DNA of 44,867 bases from Thermodesulfobacteriota bacterium (GTDB lineage: Bacteria; Desulfobacterota; Desulfobulbia; Desulfobulbales; JBFMBH01). Below, in pieces: positions 33,887 through 42,015 of this stretch. The notes beneath the pieces were generated by a model. It had not been told where the DNA came from, ran no database searches, and saw only the letters and a list, made by a program, of their open reading frames with translations. The first letter of the stretch is position 1. The number at the start of each line of letters is the position of its first letter. The translations under genes were made by a program, and so were the position numbers. The stretch spans positions 1 through 44,867 of the forward strand of contig JBFMBH010000016.1 in the NCBI GenBank assembly GCA_040755095.1. The letters are read 5' to 3'.

Positions 33887-35179
33887 TCAGCGGGCCTCGC
33901 CCCGGCGCTCCAGGACGTGGAAGTCGATGCGGGTGCCGATGGCCGCCTCGCGATCCGGGGTCAGAGGCTCGCCCTCCAGGGCGGACAGGAAGACCGCCCA
34001 GTCGTGGCGGCTGCGGCCCTCCTGCCGGCCGGGCGCCAGCCCGGTATGGCAGTTCTTGCCGTCCTGGGAAAAGCGGGCCATGAGCCGCTTCTCCCGTTCC
34101 TGGTGGAAGCCGCGCAGCTGGTCGAGATCGCTCTCCATCACGCTGCTGCCAAGGGTCTCCACCGCGGTGCCGATCAGGCGCTCCATGGCCTCGATCCGGT
34201 GCCCCTGACTGTCGCCGGCAGGAAACAGGTGGCATTCGGCACAACGACCCAGGAAGAGGCGTGACAGGGTTGCCTCCCGCCGGCGATGGTAGGCCATGAG
34301 GATCCGGATCTTCTCGTCGGAGATCAGATCCGGCGCCTTGGACTGCATCCTCCGGATCAGCTCCAGCCACTCCTCGTCGGACAGAGAGTGGGCCGTGGCC
34401 CGCTCCGCCGGATGGCAGGCGCTGCAGGTGGTCTCAAACACCTGCACCTCCCGGCGCTGCTGATCCACGTGGAAGGCCACCAGCTCCTCCACGTCCGCAT
34501 CGCTGATGGCGCCCTTGCTGTAGCGCTGCATGACCACCAGGGTGCTGTGCCAGGCATCCTGGTCCTGAAACACCCCCAGGGCCCGCTCCGGCTCGTGGCA
34601 GCTGGAGCACTTGTCCAGGAACAGCGCGATGGGCCCCCCCGGCTTCTCGGGATCCCGGCCCAGGGCCAGGGCGAGATCCCGCTGCAGGGTGGTCCGGTGC
34701 TCGCGGATGTGGTAGGCGATGAGGATCTCCACCTCCGGATCGGTGATGGTGTTGCCGGCCTTCTCCTGCATCCGCCGCACCAGCTCCCGGATCTGCTCCG
34801 GGCTCAAGGCCTTGTCCGTCACCTTGCGGCCCGGGTGGCAGCCCTCGCAGCGGCGGGCGAAGAGCTTAGCCTCCTCCTGCTGCCGCTCCACATGGTAACG
34901 GACCAGGGCCTGGACCTCGGGCAGCGAGATGTCCGCCTGATGCTCCTCCCGCATGCGATTGATGGTGGTCAGCCAGGCGGCCTCGCTGCGGGTGGCGGCG
35001 AGGGCCCGCTCCGGTTCGTGGCAGCCGGCACACTTGGCCCGGAAGAGGGCAGCGCCGGAGGGCTCCGGGGGCGCCACCCGGCTCGCCGGCGCCGGGCTCC
35101 GGCAGGCCGCCAGAAAGGCCAACAGGCCGGCCAACGTCACCAGCCAAGCCGTGCCCAGTCGACCGCTGGTCGCCCTCAT
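33887..35179 (-). CDS. Five-haem cytochrome c lipoprotein built of internal repeats
   Basis: The 430-residue protein begins with a lipoprotein signal (MRATSGRLGTAWLVTLAGLL then AFLAAC, lipidated Cys26), so it is probably anchored outside the inner membrane. It has five CxxCH haem motifs at 50-54, 111-115, 191-195, 252-256 and 313-317, plus a lone NCHTG near 378. The haem motifs start repeats of roughly 60-80 residues: CxxCHEPERA, a helix with a conserved Trp/Ile and MQ or MR, then IxDxEVxxLxAYH, whose distal His could be the second haem ligand. A role in electron transfer is likely; the partner is unknown. AAGGAGG precedes the ATG, which overlaps the aminotransferase stop (ATGA), an odd pairing. 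Confidence 0.85.
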   Translation of the reverse strand: MRATSGRLGTAWLVTLAGLLAFLAACRSPAPASRVAPPEPSGAALFRAKCAGCHEPERALAATRSEAAWLTTINRMREEHQADISLPEVQALVRYHVERQQEEAKLFARRCEGCHPGRKVTDKALSPEQIRELVRRMQEKAGNTITDPEVEILIAYHIREHRTTLQRDLALALGRDPEKPGGPIALFLDKCSSCHEPERALGVFQDQDAWHSTLVVMQRYSKGAISDADVEELVAFHVDQQRREVQVFETTCSACHPAERATAHSLSDEEWLELIRRMQSKAPDLISDEKIRILMAYHRRREATLSRLFLGRCAECHLFPAGDSQGHRIEAMERLIGTAVETLGSSVMESDLDQLRGFHQEREKRLMARFSQDGKNCHTGLAPGRQEGRSRHDWAVFLSALEGEPLTPDREAAIGTRIDFHVLERRGEAR

Positions 35180-36369
35180 GCCCCACCTCCTTTGGCCGCA
35201 GCCAAGGCGGCGCGGAAGCCCGGCTCAGCCCGTTGGATCACGGTCTCATCCACGCAAAAGGCAAGACGGAAGAAGCCGGGGGCGCCGAAGCCGCGGCCCG
35301 GCACCGCCAGAACCCGCTGGTCCCGGAGAAAGCCCACAAAGGCCACATCGTCCGCCAGGGGCGAGCGGGGAAAGAGATAGAAGGCGCCCCGGGGCTTCTG
35401 GAATTCGTAGCCAGCGGCGGCGAGCATGGCGCACAAGACATCCCGGCGGCGCTGGTAGATGCCGGCATCAACGCTCACCCCGGCCAGGGAGGCCAGAAGC
35501 CGCTGCTGGAGCGCCGGGGCGTTGACAAAGCCCAGGATGCGGTTGGCCAGGGTGAGGCCACCCAGGAGCGCCGCCCGATCGGGCATGGCCGGATGCACCG
35601 CGATGTAGCCGATCCGCTCGCCGGGCACCGACAGGTCCTTGGAGGAGGAGGAGACCAGGATGGAGGCCGGGTAGCTGGCCAGAACCGGCGGCACCTCGGC
35701 TCCGTCGAAGACGATCTTCCGGTACGGCTCGTCCGCCACCAGGTAGATCGGGCTGCCCTGGCGCTGGCTGGCCTCGGTCAGGAGACGGGCCAGCTCCGCC
35801 AGACTGCCGGCATCGTAGATCTGGCCCGTGGGGTTGTTGGGGCTGTTCACGAGCACCGCCTTGGTGCGGGGGCCGATGGCCGCGGCCATGGCGCCGAGAT
35901 CCAGGGAGAAATCCGGCCGGGTGGGCACTTTGACCAGCCTGCCGCCGTGGTTGTCCACGTAGAAGTCGTACTCGACGAAATAGGGGACTGGCACCAGGAC
36001 CTCGTCCTCGGGGTCCAGGAGGGTCTTGAAGACCACATTGAGCCCGCCGGCCGCGCCGCACGTCAGCAGAACGTCGTCGCCGGTGAGCGCCACCGCCTGC
36101 TCCCGGCTCACCTGCTCGGCCACGGCGGCCCGGACATAGGGAAAGCCGGCGTTGGGCATGTAGCCATGCACCCCCGGCGCCTCCCTTGCCACCAGCTCCC
36201 GCAGCCGCTCCACCAGGGCCGGCGGCGGCGGCAGGTCCGGGTTGCCCAGGGAGAAGTCGAAGACGTTGGCGGCACCATACTGGGCCTTGAGCCTGGTCCC
36301 CTCCTCGAACATCTTGCGGATCCAGGAAGAGCGCTCGGCAAAGCCCTGCATCTTGCGGCTGATGGGCAT
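35176..36369 (-). CDS. Class I/II pyridoxal-phosphate aminotransferase
   Basis: A 397-residue fold-type I aminotransferase, probably aspartate or broad-range. Visible motifs are FSLGNPDLPPP, the cofactor loop CGAAGGLNVVFK, the NSPNNPTGQIY substrate/cofactor block, DEPYRKIVFDG, the Schiff-base Lys in SSSKDLSVPGERIGYIA, and a C-terminal Arg-containing FFRLAFCVDE. All are in place, so it should be active. ATG 36369 is preferred because AAAGGAG lies upstream; the frame is open to 36396. It is coupled by a 4-base overlap to the multihaem cytochrome downstream. The amino-acid substrate cannot be told from sequence. Confidence 0.92.
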   Translation of the reverse strand: MPISRKMQGFAERSSWIRKMFEEGTRLKAQYGAANVFDFSLGNPDLPPPPALVERLRELVAREAPGVHGYMPNAGFPYVRAAVAEQVSREQAVALTGDDVLLTCGAAGGLNVVFKTLLDPEDEVLVPVPYFVEYDFYVDNHGGRLVKVPTRPDFSLDLGAMAAAIGPRTKAVLVNSPNNPTGQIYDAGSLAELARLLTEASQRQGSPIYLVADEPYRKIVFDGAEVPPVLASYPASILVSSSSKDLSVPGERIGYIAVHPAMPDRAALLGGLTLANRILGFVNAPALQQRLLASLAGVSVDAGIYQRRRDVLCAMLAAAGYEFQKPRGAFYLFPRSPLADDVAFVGFLRDQRVLAVPGRGFGAPGFFRLAFCVDETVIQRAEPGFRAALAAAKGGGA

Positions 36370-36472
36370 GGGAAGATCTCCTTTGGGGGTTGACACCGCC
36401 GCAGGTCAGACGCGGCGCGCTGCCGGACGAATGGCCACCTGTACCACGAGTCCAGGAGGCCCTTGCACGACG

Positions 36473-37365
36473 TTATCCCTTATTGGGCGTCGCCACTGCC
36501 GCCTTGGTCGCCCGGCCATCGAGGAGACGGCGGATGACCGCGGTCATCTCGGCCAGGGTGCCGATGGCCTCCATCTTCTGGGCTTGCCGGAGCATCCGCT
36601 CCAGCTGCACCTCCCGGGTCATGTCCCGCTGCCCGACGATGGCATGGGTGATCTGGCCCTCCCGATCACGGACCGGCGAGACGGTGGTCTCCAGTTCCAG
36701 GGTAGCCCCACCCTTGCTTTTGCACTCCACTCGCCCCCCCCAGGAGTTGCCTCTCTCCACCGCGGCCAGCCGCTGCGACAAACGGGGTCCAACCTGCTGG
36801 CCGTCGACAACAGCCAGGGTGCTGCCGCAGATCTCCCCCCGGCTGTAGCCGGTCAGGTGCTCAAAGGCCGGATTCACGTACTGTACCCGACCCTTGGTAT
36901 CGGTGATGATGATGGCCTCCGTGGCCTGGTGCACCGCGGCGACCAGCTGCCGCCGCTCCTCCTCGTCCCGGATCCGCTCGGTGGTGTCCCGACTCAGATG
37001 CACCACCTGGGAGATGACGCCCTGTTGATCTCGGATCGCCGAGGTGGAGACCTCGGTATAGAAGTTGTTTCCCTGGCAGTCCACGTGGAGATGCTCGGTG
37101 GCGGCATAGCCACCGCGTTGTCGGGTGATGTCCATAGGGCAGGTATGGTCCGGGGGGCCGCAGGGCTGGGAGGTGTCATGGGTGAGGCGGAAGCAGGTCT
37201 GGCCGATCACCTCGTCCATCGCCCGGCCGGTCTGAATCAGAACGGCCCGGTTGGCCGCCACCACTCGGTAGTCCTGGACATTGATGAACGCCAGGGCGTC
37301 GTGGGCCGCAGGCCAAGGGGGGTGCTGTCGTCCGGGGGCGCCTGCTGCTCTGACGGTGTGGCCAT
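36473..37365 (-). CDS. PAS-PAS sensor protein ending at a degenerate histidine-kinase H-box; possible 5' frameshift
   Basis: Two PAS domains are visible. The first contains a Cys-rich block (QTCFRLTHDTSQPCGPPDHT then CPM) typical of PAS domains thought to sense redox or metals. The second has AIIITDTKGRVQYVNPAFEH and LTGYSRGEICG. It then reads QLERMLRQAQKMEAIGTLAE, the start of a HisKA dimerisation helix, but the His-Asp-Phe box and ATPase domain are missing, so it cannot autophosphorylate. The best start is ATG 37365 (MATPSEQQAPPDD) with GAGGAA upstream, yet it is in a different frame from the PAS domains. A G6 run at 37317-37322 is the likely slip or sequencing-error site. The uninterrupted frame alone would start at 37426. 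Confidence 0.65.
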
Positions 37366-37593
37366 GGCTGTTCCTCACCTGACCAGGGCGCCAGGCCTGC
37401 CAATGGCCGTGCCTTCGCCCTGGCATCGCGTCGGTGGCTACGGATCGTATCGCATCTTCTCACCGATTTTTGCGCTCCTGATCACCTTCACAGCGGCATA
37501 ACAGGCCTCTGTTTACCACGACTCGGCCCTGGCTGCATCCACTGGTCTCCTGGCCCGTGCGTAGCTTCCATTCCATGTCAGTCAGCCTCCTCC

Positions 37594-37945
37594 TCAGGCC
37601 TCCCGAATCGTCTGGTCCAGCCACCGGGTGAACGTCGCGAAGCGCGGGCAGCGGGCTATCACCCGACTCGGATCGATGCGGGCCAGGAGGCGGCTCGCAT
37701 GACGGATCTTGCCGTACGAGCCCTTCCGGGTGTCTTTGGTGGCCCGGTCGAGCTTGTCGTAAAGATCGGCCTTCGGCTCTTCCTCCAGGTTCGGTCGAGC
37801 CGGCAGCACGCGCTTCCGGAACCCCTGCATGGAGAATCCCTCAAGGGCGACCGGGTCCGCCACGATCCAGGCCTCCATGCATTGCACCATGAGATGGACG
37901 CGCTCGACTGGGGTGCCGGCGAGATCCCATCCGTCCCGCGCCGCC
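37594..37945 (-). pseudogene. C-terminal remnant of a DUF4276 protein
   Basis: The frame reads HLAARDGWDLAGTPVERVHL, MVQCMEAWIVADP, PNLEEEPKADLYDKLDRATK, GSYGKIRHASRLLARIDP. This is the conserved C-terminal half of DUF4276, a TOPRIM-like partner of AAA ATPases in defence loci. Its N-terminal half is missing, and it is joined in another frame to the end of an ATPase remnant. Confidence 0.68.
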
Positions 37946-38844
37946 AGGTGGCGCAAGAAGCACGGCAAGGATAGCCAGGAAACGGATGGTGCCATCGGAA
38001 AGCCGCGTAGCCGGCACCGGGGCGCGCAAGCCCTCCTCGTGCAGATAGAGCTGCACCGTTCCTCCGATGACGCGGGTGCTGAACCGCTGATAACGGGGGG
38101 AGAAAGCGGGCGAGCAGCCGGTTGATCTCCGTGCCGGCTTCGGTGTGCTCGAGGCCGTTCAAGACGAGACCCAGGTTGCGGGCGTCGTCCAGGAGCACCC
38201 CGGCGTCCAGATCAGCAGGGCTGGGGCTGCCGAAGAAAGGAATACCGTCCGAAGCACCATTCACGAAACGTCTGGACGCGGCCGAACTGCTGCCCGACCC
38301 AGGTGACCTCGGGGTACACGTCCGGATCCTTCCGCTGCGACAGGACGGACTCGTCCGGGATAAGACTGTGCCGCTCCAGGTGCCGGGGGATCCACCGGAT
38401 GCCCTTGCCGCCGCCCCGGACGTTCAAGGCCGGCCGGCCCTGCTGAAACCGGTAGTAGAAGAAAACGTCGTCTTCCTTGGGCCTGCGCTTCGCGATCTCT
38501 TCGATGACCTCGTCGGTGACCTCCGTGCGTTGACCTGCGGCTGTGAAGCTCAGCCGGTACCGAAGGTCAGGGATGGGACGGTCGCCATTGACCAGAGCTT
38601 CGACAGTGGCCTGCCGGCCGGCCGCCGATCCTTTCCACAGCCACTCCTGGGCGCCTCCGCCGTCTCGGATAGCAGCCGCGAAGGCCTTCGGCGTGGCCCG
38701 CAGGAGCTCCACCGCCTCAATGAGATTGGACTTCCCTGCTCCGTTCGGCCCGATCAGGACGTTGAGCGGGGTGAGCCCTATGGGGCCGCTCCCCGGAGGG
38801 AACGAAAGGAAGCCATCGAGGCGAAGGGATTGCAGGAAGCTCAT
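37940..38844 (-). pseudogene. Decayed RecF/SMC-like AAA ATPase gene
   Basis: ATG 38844 (GAGGAGAGG upstream) begins MSFLQSLRLDGFLSF and reaches Walker A IGPNGAGKSN (31-40). The frame breaks near 38215 after GRYSFLRQPQP. It continues in a second frame (DLDAGVLLDDARNLGLVLNG) and a third (VQLYLHEEGLRAP, RLSDGTIRFLAILAVLLAP). The ABC-type signature LSDGT survives, but Walker B and the His loop are deleted at the junction with DUF4276. ATPases of this kind with a DUF4276 partner are typical of defence islands. At least two frameshifts and one deletion make it non-functional. Confidence 0.8.
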
Positions 38845-38941
38845 GGGTCCTCTCCTCTTTGCGAACCTCGCTGCCGGACCTCCCAAGGAGGCCGCCATGC
38901 TCGCCAGCAGGCTTGCCGGCAAGCTCCTGCCTCACCCTCTC

Positions 38942-39481
38942 TCACCCCAGGAGCACACCCCGGCTGAGGGCGACCGCTGGCCGGTCCAGGACCTCGAAGC
39001 CGGCGCTGACTGCCAGCGCGATCTCGTCCTCGAAGACCGCCGGGCCGACGTGGCCCCTGGGCTCAACCACCAGCAGCCGGCCGCCCTTCTTGAGGAGCTG
39101 CCGGATCTCCGTCAGGAACGGACGCGGCGCTGGCACCTCGTGGAGCATCCAGAAGGCCAGGGCGAAGTCCAGGGGCTCGGTCACCGCCAGCTCCCCAGCC
39201 CGCACCAGCCGGGGCAGGATGCGGGCCGCCACCCCGGCCCGGGCGGCCCGCGCCATGAGGATGGACAGCATCCGCTCCTGGAGGTCGACGGCATAGACCC
39301 GGCCCTGGGGACCCACCAGCCGGGCCAATGCGATGCCGAAGTAGCCCATGCCGCAGCCGAAATCCGCCACCACCTGTCCGGGCCGGACGTGGGGGCCCAG
39401 GATGGTCTCCGGCCGGTGGATGAGACGGCGCAGGGGGTTGTCGAAGGTGTAGGCCAGCCACCAGGGGCAGACGTGGGCCAC
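38942..39481 (-). CDS. Class I SAM-dependent methyltransferase
   Basis: A 179-residue methyltransferase with motif I VVADFGCGMGYFG, then VYAVDLQERML, the central LDFALAFWMLHEVP and KKGGRLLVVEPRGH. It probably acts on a small molecule, but the substrate is unknown. The N-terminus has the pattern CPWWLAYTFDNPLRRLIHRP, seen in a group of UbiE/arsenite-methyltransferase-like enzymes in anaerobes. The start is GTG 39481 with GGAG about 9 bases upstream; the nearby ATG is out of frame. It lies 37 bases downstream of the ferredoxin gene on the same strand. Confidence 0.85.
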   Translation of the reverse strand: MAHVCPWWLAYTFDNPLRRLIHRPETILGPHVRPGQVVADFGCGMGYFGIALARLVGPQGRVYAVDLQERMLSILMARAARAGVAARILPRLVRAGELAVTEPLDFALAFWMLHEVPAPRPFLTEIRQLLKKGGRLLVVEPRGHVGPAVFEDEIALAVSAGFEVLDRPAVALSRGVLLG

Positions 39482-39518
39482 GGCATTGTCTCCAAAGGAA
39501 TGGGGGAAGACGCGGCGG

Positions 39519-40829
39519 CTAAGCGAAAAGATCGGCCAGTGGCCCGGCCTGCCGCCTGGCCCCGGCCGCCAGCAGCTTCAGGAAGGCCGATTTCAGGGGC
39601 GCCGCCGCCATGGCCGCCTGGAAGGGGGTGCACTTCTCCAGGGCCGCCACCACCTTGCCCAGGGCGCGATGGCTCAACCGGCCCGGGTCATCGGCCAGGA
39701 GGTCGGCCAGCTTGCCCCGCTCGATGGCCATGGCCAGGCGCTGCTCGAAGATCGTCTCCGGCACCAGAAGCCGCTGCTCCCGGGGTCGCATCTTCGCGCC
39801 CCCGGTTTTGCAGATGCCGGCACACACCCCGCAGCCCAGGCAGAAGGTCTCGTCGCGCACCGCCCAGGCCCGGGTGCGTTGGCCGTCGTGGACCTTTTCC
39901 AGCCGGATGGCGGATACCGGGCAGGCCTTCGCGCACTCGCCGCAGCCCTGGCAGCGGCTGCGGTCCACTTCCATGATCCAGTTGCAGGCAATGCTGCCGG
40001 CACCGGCGCCGAACCCCCGGATGCCCCGCATGATGTGGCAGCAGCAGCCGCAGCAGTTGCAGATGAAGCTCACCCGGCGCTGGACGTTGTCACCGATCTG
40101 GGCGAGGCCAGCAGCCTTGCTTTCGGCCAGAATGGCCTGGGCGCGCTCCCGGTCAATGGCCCGGGCATGGCCGGCCCGCACCAGACTGGCCGCGGCGAAG
40201 TCGAAGCTGAGACAGACCTCCCGGGGCTTGGCGCAGGCCTGGCCCAGATGCTCGGCCAGATGCTGGCACTGGCAAAGCCCCACCGCCAAGGCCTCGGCCG
40301 AGGCCACGATGCGGGTGGCCCGCTCCCAGTCCAGAACCTCGGCCGGCGACTCCCGGGGCAGGGCTTCCTCCTGCACCAGGGTGCGGACAAGCTGGGTCTG
40401 GCCCGCCCCCACGGTGCGCAGGAGGGCGCCATCGTTCTCGTAGAAATACTGTTCGAAGAGGGCCGCCAGCTCCGCCACGGGCAGCTCGTCCCGGCTGCGC
40501 ATGAAGACAAACTCGAAAAAGCCGATGACCACCGGCGGCAGGGTGAAGTAGCGCCGGCCACCCAGCTCCAGGTCGAACACCACCCCCCGCTGAGCCATGG
40601 CGCTGAGCCGCTCGTCCAGCTCCTGCTCCGGCTGCCCGAGGCGGCGGGCCAGGTCGTCCAGGGCCACCAGATTGTGGGGCAGGCGGCTGGCCAGCTCCGC
40701 CTCCTGGGGGGTGAAGAGCTTGCCCAGAATGGCCAGCAGGGTGGGCGAGGCCGGCGCGCCCTGCACCTTCTGGCCCAGCCGCGCCTGCAAGGCAAGGTAG
40801 GGCTGGTCGTGACCAATCAAATGTCCCAC
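39519..40829 (-). CDS. Multi-cluster 4Fe-4S ferredoxin-domain protein
   Basis: A 436-residue cytoplasmic protein. The N-terminal about 250 residues are helical with winged-helix-like segments and a short Cys cluster (CQCQH at 186-190, Cys206). An unusual Cys-rich motif CNCCGCCCH at 257-265 precedes a classical two-cluster ferredoxin domain, CQGCGECAKACP (293-304) and CLGCGVCAGIC (330-340), the latter followed by Lys instead of Pro. Proteins of this architecture are common in sulfate reducers and relatives; their redox partner is not established. I chose GTG 40829 because GGAGGAG lies just upstream. The frame is open to 41054, but that part overlaps the GmrSD remnant. Confidence 0.85.
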   Translation of the reverse strand: MGHLIGHDQPYLALQARLGQKVQGAPASPTLLAILGKLFTPQEAELASRLPHNLVALDDLARRLGQPEQELDERLSAMAQRGVVFDLELGGRRYFTLPPVVIGFFEFVFMRSRDELPVAELAALFEQYFYENDGALLRTVGAGQTQLVRTLVQEEALPRESPAEVLDWERATRIVASAEALAVGLCQCQHLAEHLGQACAKPREVCLSFDFAAASLVRAGHARAIDRERAQAILAESKAAGLAQIGDNVQRRVSFICNCCGCCCHIMRGIRGFGAGAGSIACNWIMEVDRSRCQGCGECAKACPVSAIRLEKVHDGQRTRAWAVRDETFCLGCGVCAGICKTGGAKMRPREQRLLVPETIFEQRLAMAIERGKLADLLADDPGRLSHRALGKVVAALEKCTPFQAAMAAAPLKSAFLKLLAAGARRQAGPLADLFA

Positions 40830-40947
40830 AATGCTCCTCCTCCTGGTCCACCCGGCACCCCGGCGCAGACCACGCATTGGCCTCTGGTCTCCCGGCAGCG
40901 GTCGCCAGAGGCCTGGCATACGGGCGCGGCGGCGGTGTGCCAGGTAT

Positions 40948-41565
40948 CTATCCTGCCAACGACAGCTCGGCCAGCCGCCAGACCGCCGTGGCCTGACTGG
41001 CCAGCCACTGCTGGCGGAAGGCCACGCGGTCCGGCGTCCATTCCAGGTGCTCACTGGCCCCCCGCCGGGTGATCTGGAAGCCGCTCTGCTCGAAGACTGC
41101 GCGTTTCTCCGGGTACGACTGGTTCCCGACCTCCCGGTTCCTCGTTGCCTCCAGGGGGGTCATGTTGCCGATCCGGAAGACGCAACGATCCACCTGCTCG
41201 TCGCTGAAGCTGGTCCAGCTCTCGTCGGGATGCTCCGGCAGGATATGCTCGATGGTGTACTTGTCACTGGCGTTGCGCAGGCCCGCAGCACCCGCGTAAA
41301 GTCCGCATCGGACAACAGGCGCCGCGCCGACAGCAGCAAGGCGTACGGCTGTCTGATGTTGAACATCACCAGCTCAGCCACGTGCTTCCGCTGCTCCGTC
41401 GTCCACATGGAGTCGTTCGCATCGCCCAAGGCGGCGTAGATGTCGGCGTCACGATCCATGTCCCGCAACAGGGCAAAGACCTCGGCCTTGCTCGTGATGC
41501 TTGCCCGGATGATCTTGAAGAGATCGGCATGGCGGGTCAGAGGATTCTGGCTGGTAACCGTTCAC
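40948..41565 (-). pseudogene. C-terminal remnant of a GmrSD-type (DUF262/DUF1524) restriction endonuclease
   Basis: The minus strand starts near 41565 with SQNPLTRHADLFKIIRAS, then VFALLRDMDRDADIYAALGD, EQRKHVAELVMFNIRQPYAL and RRLLSDADFTRVLRAC. After a frameshift near 41280 it reads ASDKYTIEHILPEHPDESW, then in another frame CVFRIGNMTPLEATRNRE, YPEKRAVFEQSGFQITRRGA and QQWLASQATAVWRLAELS. IEHILPEHP holds the His of the HNH (DUF1524) nuclease. GmrSD enzymes are type IV restriction systems that cut modified phage DNA. The DUF262 N-terminal half is absent and at least two frameshifts are present. Confidence 0.85.
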
Positions 41566-41588
41566 CAGCTACCCTGGTGAACGGTTAC
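41554..41588. repeat. Perfect 15-bp inverted repeat at the GmrSD truncation point
   Basis: GTAACCGTTCACCAG (41554-41568) and its exact complement CTGGTGAACGGTTAC (41574-41588) flank a 5-base centre. There is no T-run. It lies exactly where the GmrSD homology is lost, so it may mark a recombination or insertion site rather than a terminator. About 130 further bases up to 41718 hold nothing I recognise. Confidence 0.75.
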
Positions 41589-41718
41589 GTGAAATTCGTC
41601 ACCGCCATATCAGCCTCCGCCTGTATCGATCAGACACCTGGAACAACCTGAGCTCGCGCCGCCTGCACCCGCAGCCGGATCTCCTTGCCAACCGCCGCCC
41701 CGGTCAGGACTCGCCACA

Positions 41719-42015
41719 TCAGGCCTCCCGCTCACAAGATTGCATCGCCACCCCCTGCACCTGTGCACCAAGCCAGCCGTTGGCTGCCAGCACTTGTCGG
41801 AGGTCGGTCTCGAAGGCCTGGAAGGCTGGCAGCTGACGCAAGGCCGAATAGTCCTTGATCAACTCGGCCAGCCAGTCCGGCCGGCGGGCCGGCGGCTCCG
41901 CCCAGGAGCCGATGGGCGCGAGGCCAACGAGATCCAGCAGCAGCCATTCGATCGGGTAGCGTAGCACCCGATCAGAGCTGCCGTCCGTGACCAGCGTGTA
42001 GGTCAGATCCCTCAA
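41719..42015 (-). pseudogene. Internally deleted DUF4276/TOPRIM-like partner of the AAA ATPase
   Basis: The 98-codon frame starts at TTG 42015, overlapping the ATPase stop. Its N-terminus MRDLTYTLVTDGSSDRVL matches the TOPRIM-like start of the partner proteins found with such ATPases. Its end, DYSALRQLPAFQAFETDLRQ, matches their C-terminus. The roughly 120-150 residues expected between, with the acidic catalytic residues, are missing. An in-frame deletion of the middle is the simplest reading; a genuine small protein is less likely. Confidence 0.6.

Noticed and set aside
41681-41700. Third copy of the 50-bp island repeat
   Set aside because: Only about 11 bases (TTGCCAACCGC) match, with no similarity on either side, so chance is enough.
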